A DNA stretch of 64,000 nucleotides from Alphaproteobacteria bacterium. Lineage in GTDB: Bacteria; Pseudomonadota; Alphaproteobacteria; ATCC43930; CGMCC-115725. The notes beneath the pieces were generated by a model, which ran no database searches, was not told where the DNA came from, and worked only from the letters and a program-made list of their open reading frames with translations. The translations under genes and the position numbers were made by a program. Shown here one piece after another: positions 54,432 through 63,089 of this stretch. Numbering within the stretch: position 1 is the first letter of the stretch; each line of letters opens with the position of its first letter. The stretch covers positions 1-64,000 of the forward strand of contig JASHOB010000071.1 in the NCBI GenBank assembly GCA_030041335.1. Direction: 5' to 3'.

Positions 54432-55382
54432 ATGGCTCACCAACATCGCTTTATGACGCCCCTCAACGAGCAGCTGCCCGCGGACCGTCACCGCAAGAGC
54501 AAGCTCATCGATCTCGACGAAGCGGGCAGGATCATCGCCTCAAAGAAGGTGTTTTCGATTGCCGGCTCGCATTCTGCCGACGCGGCGATGAGCCTGATCC
54601 GCGCCGCGATCCGCGCCCGGGCTACCGGCATGACGCTGATTCCGCCGATCACGACTTCGCTCGCGGCGGATTTGCCGATCGCGGCGGGCATGCTGAAAAA
54701 ATTGTATCTCTCCTATGTCGGCTTTGAGGTGTTCGGCATGGCGCCGGCGTTTCGCAAGGCGGCAGAGACACAGGCGCTGGAGATCGTTGAGGCGGACGAG
54801 CCGTTTATTCTGCTCGGCACGCAGGCGGCGGCCGGTGGCAAGCCATTCAACACCGTGCAATTTGTCTATGACGGCACCGACCACAAGCGCCTCAACCCGG
54901 AACTGAAGCAGGTGGTGGATCCCTTCACCGGCAAGACGGTATGGGCGATTCCGCCGCTGCGCTCCGACGTGTTCATCATGCACGCGCAGGCCTGCGACGA
55001 GTACGGCAACGCGCAATGTTGGGGCGGTACCGGGCAAGAGCGCGACAAGGCGAAGGCCGCCGACATGGTGATCGTGCAAGCGGATGAAATCGTCGGCTCG
55101 GAAGTGATCGAGAAGGACCCGACGCACACGACCGTGCCCGGACTTTGGGTCGACTACGTGGTCCACGCGCCGTTTGGCGCCCATCCGACCTTTTCATCGA
55201 ACAATTATGCGGTCGACGAGGACCATCTCAGGGTCTACATCGACCTCGCCCGTAACGGCCGGGCGCAGGAATATCTCGACAAATACGTGCTCGAGCCCAA
55301 GGATCACTACGAGTATCTTGAGCGCGTCGGCGGCATGCGTCGGCTCACTCATTTGCGGTCGACCCTGGCTGTGCGAAGCTGA
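54432..55382 (+). CDS. CoA-transferase family I subunit A-like protein (possible IpdA-type)
   Basis: A 316-residue subunit with the family I CoA-transferase fold: FSIAGSHSADAAMSLIRAAI near the start and YGNAQCWGGTGQERDKAKAA in the middle. The segment VEADEPFILLGTQAAAGGKPF, with Glu123, resembles the IpdA segment around its functional glutamate, as far as I remember that sequence. It is followed 138 bp later by the subunit B gene and then an acyl-CoA ligase, a set that prepares or cleaves a CoA-linked acid. A glutaconate CoA-transferase role is the conservative alternative. Function not proven. Confidence 0.85.
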   Translation: MAHQHRFMTPLNEQLPADRHRKSKLIDLDEAGRIIASKKVFSIAGSHSADAAMSLIRAAIRARATGMTLIPPITTSLAADLPIAAGMLKKLYLSYVGFEVFGMAPAFRKAAETQALEIVEADEPFILLGTQAAAGGKPFNTVQFVYDGTDHKRLNPELKQVVDPFTGKTVWAIPPLRSDVFIMHAQACDEYGNAQCWGGTGQERDKAKAADMVIVQADEIVGSEVIEKDPTHTTVPGLWVDYVVHAPFGAHPTFSSNNYAVDEDHLRVYIDLARNGRAQEYLDKYVLEPKDHYEYLERVGGMRRLTHLRSTLAVRS

Positions 55383-55520
55383 GGGAGATAATGCGCATCG
55401 CATCGGCGTCCGGACCCGAACGCAGGATCAAGGGCGGCCCGTCGCGGGTCGCGGCCGGCCGGTTCGCGCGACCAAACCCAAACCGCTTTCCTCAATTCAC
55501 GATTTACGCGGACGAAAAGA

Positions 55521-56372
55521 ATGGCTGAGCTTGCACATCCTGGCACCGACCGGTACTCGATGGCCGAATTCGTTGCGATCGTTCTGGCGCGTCAAGCCGG
55601 CGGCACCGGTGAATGCACCGGCGGCGGCGGTGCCAATCAGGCGGTGGCGCTTGCCGCCAACCGTTTGGCACAGATCACGGTTCGGCCCGACCTCTGGCTG
55701 TTCACCGGCGGCGCCGGCGTCTACAACGGCAAATTCGACACGCTGCCGATCGGCACTTGGGATCCGCGCTGCGGCCATGGCGCGGAGTGCAAAATCTACA
55801 TCGCCGACGTCGTCGACGGCGGTACGCGCGGCGAGCGACCCGGGCACAGTTCGGGTCGGATGCGGCCGGCGGGCTCCGGCGGCTTCGGCGGCATCCAGGT
55901 CGACAAATACGGCAATATCAACATGATCGGCGTCGGCCAATACCCTAAGCTCAAGGTACGCGGTCCGGGTACCGTCGGGACGATCTGGATGGGCTCGGGG
56001 CCGAGCAACGTCTACGTCGAACACCACTCGAAGCGCATCTTTGTCGAGAAGTGCGATTACATCAGCGGCCCCGGTTGGCTTCAAGGCGGCGACAGCCGGC
56101 ATAAGCTCTTGAACGGCCGCGACGGACCGGAATATGTCTGGTCGCCGATCTGCGTCCTCGATTTCACCGAGGACGAGCATCGTGCCCGCATCGCTTCGGT
56201 GCATCCCGGTTACACGGTTGCCGATGTCGTTGCCAATACCGGCTTCGAGTTGGTGGTTCCCAAGGACGTGCCGCAGACTACGCCGCCGACCGATTGGGAG
56301 CTGAATGTGCTGCGCGGCCAGGTTGACCGCAACGGTGTCCTGCGCAAACGGCGAATGACCGTAGGCCTATGA
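55521..56372 (+). CDS. CoA-transferase family I subunit B-like protein (possible IpdB-type)
   Basis: A 283-residue partner of the preceding gene. IQVDKYGNINMIGVGQYPKL, KRIFVEKCDYISGPGW and ASVHPGYTVADVVANTGFEL give the subunit-B plan. I cannot find the SENG/EXG catalytic glutamate of ordinary family I CoA-transferases; the corresponding place reads WLFTGGAGVYNGKF. IpdAB proteins, which hydrolyse a ring in steroid breakdown, also depart from that motif, so a CoA-dependent C-C hydrolase is possible. One base separates its stop from the next start. Confidence 0.83.
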   Translation: MAELAHPGTDRYSMAEFVAIVLARQAGGTGECTGGGGANQAVALAANRLAQITVRPDLWLFTGGAGVYNGKFDTLPIGTWDPRCGHGAECKIYIADVVDGGTRGERPGHSSGRMRPAGSGGFGGIQVDKYGNINMIGVGQYPKLKVRGPGTVGTIWMGSGPSNVYVEHHSKRIFVEKCDYISGPGWLQGGDSRHKLLNGRDGPEYVWSPICVLDFTEDEHRARIASVHPGYTVADVVANTGFELVVPKDVPQTTPPTDWELNVLRGQVDRNGVLRKRRMTVGL

Positions 56373-56373
56373 C

Positions 56374-57918
56374 ATGGAGACGATCGGCGAGACGCTCGCT
56401 CATCAAGCGCGCTGCCAACCGGACCGCGAAGCGCTCAAGGTTGGCGCGCGCAGCCTGACCTGGCGCCAGCTCGACGAGGGCGCCAACCGCGTCGCCAATT
56501 TGCTGCTTGGCCTCGGCGCCAATCCGGGCGACCGGGTGATGATGGTGCTCGGCAACTCGGTCGAGTTCGTCGAGATCTACTATGGGCTTGCCAAAATCGG
56601 GTGCATCAGCGCACCGGTCATGCCGCGTTCGGTCGCCGGCGAAGTGCAATTCATCTGCGACAATCTGCGCGCGCGCTTCATCATCGCCGAGGCAGATTCG
56701 GCGTCGATCGTGCGCGAGCTCGATCACAAGCTCAAATCAGTCGAGCACACGATCGGTGTCGGCGCCGGCCACGGATTGGCACAAGATTACCACCGGCTCA
56801 AGGCCGCCGCCTCGTCCGTCGAGCCGAACACCCGCGTCGCTCCGGACGATATTCTCACCACCAAATTCACCAGCGGCACCACCGGCCTCCCCAAGGGTTG
56901 CCTGCGCTCGCACCGTAATTTCATCATGGCGGCGGCGGTGCTGATGATGGAAATCCCGCTCTACGACAGCGACAGCGCCGTGATCGCCAATCCGCTCGCG
57001 GCCGGCATGGCAGTTTCACAGCTCACCATGTTTGTGCTCAAGGGTATCCGCACGGTCATGCAGGAACGGTTCGAGCCGGCCGAGTATCTCGCGATCGTGG
57101 ATCGGGAAAAGCCGACGCTGCTCTACATGATGGATACGATGATGCGGCGCTGCTTTCCGCTGCCGCAATTCGCCACCACCGACTTCTCCAGCGTGCGGCT
57201 CTATCACGGCGCTGCGTCCCGCGAGGTGATCGACGCGCTGCGGGCGCATCCCCGCTTTCAAGCCGGGTTTTCCTTCGGCTACGCGTCGTCGGAAGCCGGT
57301 GGGCTAGTTACGTTTCGCCTGCCCAGTCATTACGCGCTGGCGCTCGAGCAGCCGGATAAATACGGCTACTTGCTTGAATCCGCGGGGACCGAAGCGCCGC
57401 TGACGCGGATTGCATGCCTCGACGACGAGCTCAAGCCGGTGCCGCAGGGCGAGGTCGGCGAGCTCGCCGTCAGCGGCCCCTCGGTGTTCCGCGGCTATTG
57501 GGAACGACCCGACGAAACCGAAAAAGTGTTGCGCCAAGGCTGGCTGCTCACCGGCGACCTAGCCTACCAGGACGCGGACGGGTTTATTTTTATTCGCGGC
57601 CGCAAGCGCGACATGATCAAGACCGGTGGCGTTAATGTCTATCCCGCAGAGATTGAGCCGGTACTGGAATCGCACCCGAGCGTCGTCGAGGCCGCAGTGG
57701 TCGGGGTACCGGACAAAGAATGGGGCGAGAAGGTGGTTGCCTTCATCATCGCCAAGTCCCCGATCGACGCGCCGGAACTGATCGATTTCTGCCGCGACAA
57801 GCTTGCCGCCTATAAGCGGCCCAAGCAAATCGTCTTTGTCGATGCGTTTCCGATGCGCGCCGGCAAAGTCGTGAAGCGCGATTTGATCCGCATGCTGAGG
57901 GAAGGCCTGGTCCGCTGA
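56374..57918 (+). CDS. Acyl-CoA synthetase/AMP-dependent ligase
   Basis: A 514-residue adenylate-forming enzyme that activates a carboxylic acid with ATP and CoA. The P-loop TSGTTGLPKG, the FGYASSEAGG motif (A5), the hinge GDLAYQDADGFIFIRGRKRD and the C-terminal Lys in MRAGKVVKRDL are all present, so it should be active. It resembles crotonobetaine/carnitine- and cyclohexanecarboxylate-type ligases. The 1-nt gap to the subunit-B gene points to translational coupling and a shared substrate. Confidence 0.92.
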   Translation: METIGETLAHQARCQPDREALKVGARSLTWRQLDEGANRVANLLLGLGANPGDRVMMVLGNSVEFVEIYYGLAKIGCISAPVMPRSVAGEVQFICDNLRARFIIAEADSASIVRELDHKLKSVEHTIGVGAGHGLAQDYHRLKAAASSVEPNTRVAPDDILTTKFTSGTTGLPKGCLRSHRNFIMAAAVLMMEIPLYDSDSAVIANPLAAGMAVSQLTMFVLKGIRTVMQERFEPAEYLAIVDREKPTLLYMMDTMMRRCFPLPQFATTDFSSVRLYHGAASREVIDALRAHPRFQAGFSFGYASSEAGGLVTFRLPSHYALALEQPDKYGYLLESAGTEAPLTRIACLDDELKPVPQGEVGELAVSGPSVFRGYWERPDETEKVLRQGWLLTGDLAYQDADGFIFIRGRKRDMIKTGGVNVYPAEIEPVLESHPSVVEAAVVGVPDKEWGEKVVAFIIAKSPIDAPELIDFCRDKLAAYKRPKQIVFVDAFPMRAGKVVKRDLIRMLREGLVR

Positions 57919-58152
57919 CCCTGCCCCCGGAGCACGCGTTTGACCCGCTCGGCATGGCCCAAGGGCCGCCGGTCGCCAGGGTCGGCGCGGGTCAACCGTT
58001 CGCAGACGGGTTATAGGGTAAGCGCCGTCCGCTGCCCCAACCTTCAAATCCGCCCGACCGCCTTCAAACCCCTTCTGGCGCGGCCCTTAATCCGAGGTCA
58101 GCCCCATTTTAATCACGTCTTAAGGATCCTGGCCCCATTATGAGGCCACCAG

Positions 58153-60069
58153 ATGGACCGCAGCACCGGCATGTCTCGCTTCCTCATCCGCACGGGAATT
58201 AGGCATAAGATCCTTATTGGTTTCGTCGCCATGGCACTGATGATCGGTGCCTTGGGCGGTTATGGTATTTTCGTGCTCAGCGCGACCGGAGACATGGTCG
58301 CCCGGACCTATGATCGGCCGTTGCTGACGGTGAACTACAGCCGTTTGGCCGGGCAGATCTTCACCCAAATGCGAAGCGAGCTGTTGCACCGCCGCTATGC
58401 CTCGCCCGTGGAAAAGGCGGCGATCGACCGCGTCCTTGCCAAGCTCGCTGAAAGCCTGAGCGAGGATCTTGCCATGGCCCGCGCCCAGGCATTGTCCGAT
58501 CCCGAGCGGGCCGATATCGACGGCATTCAGGACCGCGTGGCCCATTGGAACGAATTGTGGCAGGCGGCGCCCGCCCGTGCCGAGAGCCGCCGGCTCCAGG
58601 ACGTGTCCGCCCAAATTGAGCAATCCTTTGATCAACTGGTGGCGCTAACCATCGATCAAAGCCTGGCCGAGCGCCGCAACGGCCTCTCTGCCATAACCCG
58701 GTTCCAGTCTTGGACAATCGGCGGCATGATCCTGGCGCTCATCATCGCCGGCGCAATTACCTTCTTCCTTGCCCGGCGCATCGTGCGGCCTTTCCGCATG
58801 GCGGTCAGCGTCGCGGACCGCATCGCCGGCGGCCAATTGGATACCGTCATTCCGCGCGGCTTCGGCGACGAGACCGGCGTTCTGCTGCAGTCGATGAGCG
58901 GCATGCGCGACGGTATTCGCGCCATGATGGCGCGCGAGCGGACCCGCCGGCGTGCCGCCGAAACCCGTCTCGCGGATGCGCTTGAAAGCGCCCATGAGGG
59001 CTTGGTGCTGATCGACGCGGGCGGCAACATCGTGATCGCCAACAAGCAGATCGGGGCGTTTTTCCCGCCCTTGGCGCCACTCTGCCGCGAAGGCGTCGAA
59101 TTCTCGGCGGTGACGCGCCTCCTCTATCAGCAATTGTTAAATCCGGAGCAGGTGCCCGACTTGTTCGCTTTGCCGGCGTCCGGTTGTGAGCTCCACCTGG
59201 TCGACAATCGCTGGATCCATGTCAGCTCCAGCCGCACGCGCGATGGTGGCCAGTTCTTTTTCTTCACCGATTTCTCCGACGTCAAGGAGCGTGAGCAGCG
59301 TTATCGCGAAGCCCAGCTTCAGGCCGAAGCCGCAAGCCGCGCCAAATCGAGCTTTGTCGCCAACATGAGCCATGAGTTGCGCACGCCGCTCAACGCGATC
59401 ATCGGCTTTTCCGAAATCATTCAGCGCGAGATGTTCGGCAAGCTCGAGAACCGGAACTATGCCGCCTATATCGCCGATATTCTGCAAAGCGGCCGTCACC
59501 TCCTGGCGATCATCAACGGCGTGCTTGATTTGGCAAAAAGCCAATCCGGCAAGCTGACGGTGCATTTCGAGACGGTCGATCTCGGCCATATCCTGGTCGA
59601 TTGCGCCAATATGATGCGTGATCAATGCAAACGCGGCGAACTGGTCCTGGAATTCACCAAGCCGGCCGGCCAAATGCTCGTCTCGGGAGAGCCTGCGAAA
59701 CTGCGCCAGGTGCTGCTCAACTTACTCTCGAACGCGGTGAAGTTTACCGAGCCCGGCGGACGGGTCGCGCTCAGCGCGCGCGACGAGGGCGACACCATCG
59801 TCGCTGACGTGCGCGACACCGGCATCGGTATGTCGAGCGACGACATCGCGGTCGCGCTGACGCCGTTCGGCCAGGTCGATAACCGGCTGGCCCGCCGTTT
59901 CGACGGCACCGGTCTCGGCTTGCCGCTGGCAAAGGAACTGATCGAGCTGCACCGCGGCACGCTCATCATCCGCAGCGAGCCGGGACGCGGCTCGACGATC
60001 TCCGTCGTTCTACCGAAGCTGTCTCCGACCGAGGCGACCGCGGCCGCGGACGACGCGATCGCGGCCTAG
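58153..60069 (+). CDS. Membrane-bound sensor histidine kinase (HAMP-PAS-HisKA-HATPase)
   Basis: A 638-residue kinase. Membrane helices lie at about residues 20-42 and 187-208, enclosing a 145-residue periplasmic helical sensor; a HAMP domain follows, then a degenerate PAS domain (EGLVLIDAGGNIVIANKQ). The phospho-acceptor His407 is in MSHELRTPLNAI; NLLSNAVKF, DTGIGM and GTGLGLPLA are the ATP-binding N, G1 and G2 boxes. There is no receiver domain and no response regulator nearby, so the partner is encoded elsewhere. Resembles the PleC/DivJ-like alphaproteobacterial HisKA family in its core. Signal unknown. Confidence 0.92.
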   Translation: MDRSTGMSRFLIRTGIRHKILIGFVAMALMIGALGGYGIFVLSATGDMVARTYDRPLLTVNYSRLAGQIFTQMRSELLHRRYASPVEKAAIDRVLAKLAESLSEDLAMARAQALSDPERADIDGIQDRVAHWNELWQAAPARAESRRLQDVSAQIEQSFDQLVALTIDQSLAERRNGLSAITRFQSWTIGGMILALIIAGAITFFLARRIVRPFRMAVSVADRIAGGQLDTVIPRGFGDETGVLLQSMSGMRDGIRAMMARERTRRRAAETRLADALESAHEGLVLIDAGGNIVIANKQIGAFFPPLAPLCREGVEFSAVTRLLYQQLLNPEQVPDLFALPASGCELHLVDNRWIHVSSSRTRDGGQFFFFTDFSDVKEREQRYREAQLQAEAASRAKSSFVANMSHELRTPLNAIIGFSEIIQREMFGKLENRNYAAYIADILQSGRHLLAIINGVLDLAKSQSGKLTVHFETVDLGHILVDCANMMRDQCKRGELVLEFTKPAGQMLVSGEPAKLRQVLLNLLSNAVKFTEPGGRVALSARDEGDTIVADVRDTGIGMSSDDIAVALTPFGQVDNRLARRFDGTGLGLPLAKELIELHRGTLIIRSEPGRGSTISVVLPKLSPTEATAAADDAIAA

Positions 60070-61227
60070 CTATTCCGCGGCGGCCCGTTTCGCCGGCTGC
60101 GGCACCCGATCGCCGAAATAGGGCAATACTTCCTCGGCCACTGCCGCCTGGTTCACCACCGCCATCTCATGGGGCATGGTGCCGAACTGGGTCTTGGTCA
60201 GCGAATAGCCGAAACCGGCGAGGTCCTGGTAAGCCGCGAGCTTTTCCCTGACGGTATTGGGACTGCCGACGATCACGGTACCGAGATCGATGAGATCATC
60301 GGGCGTCTGCGGCCGGCTGCGGCCCATGCTGCGCTGCCGCTTCACCGATTCAAGGCTGCTATAGCCCGGCGGCGACATCATTACCGGATTCATCTTGAAG
60401 AATTTGCCATAGGATTCGAGATAGGGTCGCGCCTCGCGCCTTGCCTTCTCGTCGGTTTCGGCGATGTAAATGGCGTTGGACCAAGCGAGTTGATCGGGCG
60501 AGGCCTGGTAGCCGCATTTGTCGGCTTCCTCGCGGAAAATATCAAACACGCGGGCCACCGATGCGATCGGGGCCAGGGTCTGGCAATAAGTATAGCGCTT
60601 TGCTGCCGACCAGCGGATGGTGCTGATCGATCCGGAAGATGGCGTCCAGATTGGCGGATGTGGCTTCTGATATGGCACCGGCCAGGGGTTGACGTAGCGC
60701 AAATTGAAGAATTTGCCGTCGAAGGCGAACGGGCCGGGCCGCGTCCAGGCCTGCACGATCAGATCATGGGCCTCGACGAAGCGCGGGTTGGATTCGGCTG
60801 GATTGACGCCCATGGAATGGTATTCGGCGCCGATGCCGCGGACAAAGCCGGCGATCACCCGGCCGCGTGTGATGTTGTCGAGGATGGCGTATTCCTCGGC
60901 GATGGTCAGCGGATTGTTTACCAGCGGCAAGGCGCGACCGAGGATGGCGAGCTTGCCGCGCTTGATCTTGCGCGACAGCGCACCGGCGAGCACGCCCGGC
61001 ACCGGCATCATGCCGTAGGCCGTCTGGTGATGCTCGTTGACGCACACTCCGTCGAAGCCAAGTTCGTCGGCCTTTTCGAGTTCATCGAGATACTGATTGA
61101 ACAGTTCGGCGCCCTTGACCGGGTCGTAGTGACTGTTGGAGTAGGTGACCCACGCGGAACCGCCTTTGTCGATCGCGTCGAGATCGGCATGGGCGTATGG
61201 CATCAGATGAAAATTGAATATTTTCAT
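60070..61227 (-). CDS. LLM-class flavin-dependent oxidoreductase (luciferase-like monooxygenase)
   Basis: A 385-residue monooxygenase of the bacterial luciferase superfamily using FMNH2 and O2. EKADELGFDGVCVNEHHQTA and LGRALPLVNNPLTIAEEYAI with LDNITRGRVIAGFVRGIGAEY are the diagnostic blocks. The ATG at 61227 is backed by AGAGGG upstream; a longer frame runs back into the neighbouring gene and is spurious. It starts inside the end of the alpha/beta hydrolase gene (4-nt overlap). A separate flavin reductase would be needed; none is adjacent. Substrate unknown. Confidence 0.92.
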   Translation of the reverse strand: MKIFNFHLMPYAHADLDAIDKGGSAWVTYSNSHYDPVKGAELFNQYLDELEKADELGFDGVCVNEHHQTAYGMMPVPGVLAGALSRKIKRGKLAILGRALPLVNNPLTIAEEYAILDNITRGRVIAGFVRGIGAEYHSMGVNPAESNPRFVEAHDLIVQAWTRPGPFAFDGKFFNLRYVNPWPVPYQKPHPPIWTPSSGSISTIRWSAAKRYTYCQTLAPIASVARVFDIFREEADKCGYQASPDQLAWSNAIYIAETDEKARREARPYLESYGKFFKMNPVMMSPPGYSSLESVKRQRSMGRSRPQTPDDLIDLGTVIVGSPNTVREKLAAYQDLAGFGYSLTKTQFGTMPHEMAVVNQAAVAEEVLPYFGDRVPQPAKRAAAE

Positions 61228-62015
61228 GTCGCGGCCCTCTGTTGCGCGATGAAATCGTGGACGATACCGGCAGTCTCCAGCGGTTGTTCGACATGCGGCC
61301 AATGCCCCGCATTCGCCACCGCGACCAGCCGCGACCCGGGAATGGCGGCTTGCCACGCGGCAGCATAGGGGGTCGGCAACAGGCGGTCCTCCCGGCCCCA
61401 CACGATCAGGGTCGGCACATCGATGCGGTGGAGCCATTTTCCCAGTTGCGGATCAAAAAGGCGCGGCTGCCAGGCCAGTTTTGCCGTCATCATCCTGCCC
61501 TTGAGCAACGCGTCTTCGGCCTCTGGCGCGAGCAGGCGCGCCACCAAGGGTTCGGCCTTTTTGGGATCGAAAGACAGGTCGTAAAGCGCCTGCTCGTCCG
61601 TGCGCGCGAACAGGTCGATGCCGCCGGCGCCGTCGACCCGCAACCCCCAGGGATCGATCAGCGTCAGCGAGGCAAGCCGCGTGGTGTTGCGCGTCGCCAG
61701 TTCGGCCGCGATCCAGCCGCCGAGCGCGGCGCCGACGAGGTGGACGCGCGCCAAATCGAGTTGCGTCAGGGCGTCGAGATAGAAATTGGCGAGGTCGGTG
61801 ACCCGATCGAGCCAGGGTGGCGCGTCGCCGCCACCGTAACCGGGATGCTCAAGGAGAATCACCTCGAAATGCTCGGCAAGGCGGTCGTGAAACGGCAGCC
61901 AGGCGGCCCCGAGATGGGCATCGGGAGAAAACACTACCGATGCCCCCACGCCCGCGCGTTGGAGACGAAGATCGACATTGCACGCTTGAATGGCAACGTT
62001 GGCACTACCCGGCAT
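61224..62015 (-). CDS. Alpha/beta hydrolase-fold protein with alanine at the nucleophile position
   Basis: A 263-residue alpha/beta hydrolase. The fold is clear: VILLEHPGYGGGDAPPW, then ARVHLVGAALGGWIAAELA and the C-terminal WGREDRLLP (Asp210) and NAGHWPHVEQP (His238). The nucleophile elbow reads G-A-A97-L-G, so the expected Ser is Ala, although the acid and histidine remain. It may be inactive as a hydrolase, act by another route such as cofactor-free oxygenation or lyase chemistry, or serve as a binding protein. It overlaps the flavin monooxygenase gene by 4 nt, so the two are probably needed together. Divergent from the methyltransferase gene, 88 bp away. Confidence 0.88.
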   Translation of the reverse strand: MPGSANVAIQACNVDLRLQRAGVGASVVFSPDAHLGAAWLPFHDRLAEHFEVILLEHPGYGGGDAPPWLDRVTDLANFYLDALTQLDLARVHLVGAALGGWIAAELATRNTTRLASLTLIDPWGLRVDGAGGIDLFARTDEQALYDLSFDPKKAEPLVARLLAPEAEDALLKGRMMTAKLAWQPRLFDPQLGKWLHRIDVPTLIVWGREDRLLPTPYAAAWQAAIPGSRLVAVANAGHWPHVEQPLETAGIVHDFIAQQRAAT

Positions 62016-62103
62016 GAAGCTTACTCTCCCATCGATTCGCCCTAGGGGCCGGAGGCTATCGTCCCCGGCTCAAACAGGGAATAGACGTTCGAGGGAAGCA
62101 GTC

Positions 62104-62958
62104 ATGAAAAACGCGGCCGAATTTCATCAGGACATGGTTGCATATTGGAGCGGTGCCGGCGGCGATCGCTGGATCGGCGAAAGTGCCCGCACCGAAGCGA
62201 TGCTGTCGCGCGTCGCCGAACTGCTCTATGTCCGCGCACGGCTGCATCCGGGCCTGATCGTGCTCGATGTCGGCTGTGGCCTCGGACCGACCACGCTGGA
62301 GCTGGCGCACCGCGTGGCGCCAGCCGGCCGCGCCGTCGGTCTCGACGTGTCACCGGAAATGGTCGGGCGCGCGCGCCAGCGTGCCGCCGGCGTGGCCAAT
62401 ATCGAATTCATCCTCGGCGATGCCGCGTCGCATAATTTCCCGGCACCATTTGCCGACCTGCTGTTCTCGCGCTTCGGGGTGATGTTCTTTGGCGATCCGG
62501 TGGCCGCGTTCGCCAATCTTCGCCGGGCGCTCAAACCCAACGGCCGAATGCTATTCGCCTGCTGGCGCCGGCTGAGCGAAAACCCGTGGATGCTGACGCC
62601 GCTCCTCGCCGCCTATGAGCACGTGCCCCGCCTGCCGCCGGCCGAGCCCAACGAGCCCGGCCCGTTCGCGTTCGCCGATCCCGACCGCGTCGGCGCCGTT
62701 CTGACCGCCGCCGGCTTTGCCAAGCCGAGCTTCGCCGCCGCCGAGCTCACCTTCGATGTCGCGGGCGGCGCTGGCATGGATGCCGCCGTACGTCAGACCA
62801 TGAGCATCGGCGCCACCAGCCGCGCCCTGCAAGATCAGCCGCAATCCGTCCGCGACGCCGCCGCGGGGTCGATCCGCAAGGCGCTGGCGCCATACGCCAG
62901 GGACACGCATGTCGAGCTCCCCGGCGCGATCTGGCTGGTGGAAAGCAGGATTGCCTAG
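62104..62958 (+). CDS. Class I SAM-dependent methyltransferase
   Basis: A 284-residue methyltransferase. LIVLDVGCGLGPTTLELAHRV is motif I for SAM binding, AVGLDVSPEMVGRARQRAAG gives the acidic ribose contact, and FILGDAASHNFPAPFADLLF and RFGVMFFGDPVAAFANLRRAL complete the UbiE/Methyltransf_11 plan. The ATG at 62104 follows GGGAAG. Substrate cannot be told. It faces away from the monooxygenase/hydrolase pair and may share its control region. Confidence 0.88.
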   Translation: MKNAAEFHQDMVAYWSGAGGDRWIGESARTEAMLSRVAELLYVRARLHPGLIVLDVGCGLGPTTLELAHRVAPAGRAVGLDVSPEMVGRARQRAAGVANIEFILGDAASHNFPAPFADLLFSRFGVMFFGDPVAAFANLRRALKPNGRMLFACWRRLSENPWMLTPLLAAYEHVPRLPPAEPNEPGPFAFADPDRVGAVLTAAGFAKPSFAAAELTFDVAGGAGMDAAVRQTMSIGATSRALQDQPQSVRDAAAGSIRKALAPYARDTHVELPGAIWLVESRIA

Positions 62959-63089
62959 GCGGCCGGCGCGGCCAAACTCTTCTTGTCAATCGCGCCTCCC
63001 TGTCGGATTGTCCTCTCGGTATCGGCGGCGTGTTTCATCGCTGCAAGACAAGGGCACCAACGGTGTGCCGACAACAACTGGGAGGGTTT

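Noticed and set aside
58040-58075. CCTTCAAATCCG looks like a tRNA T-arm
   Set aside because: No matching acceptor, D or anticodon arm can be folded around it.
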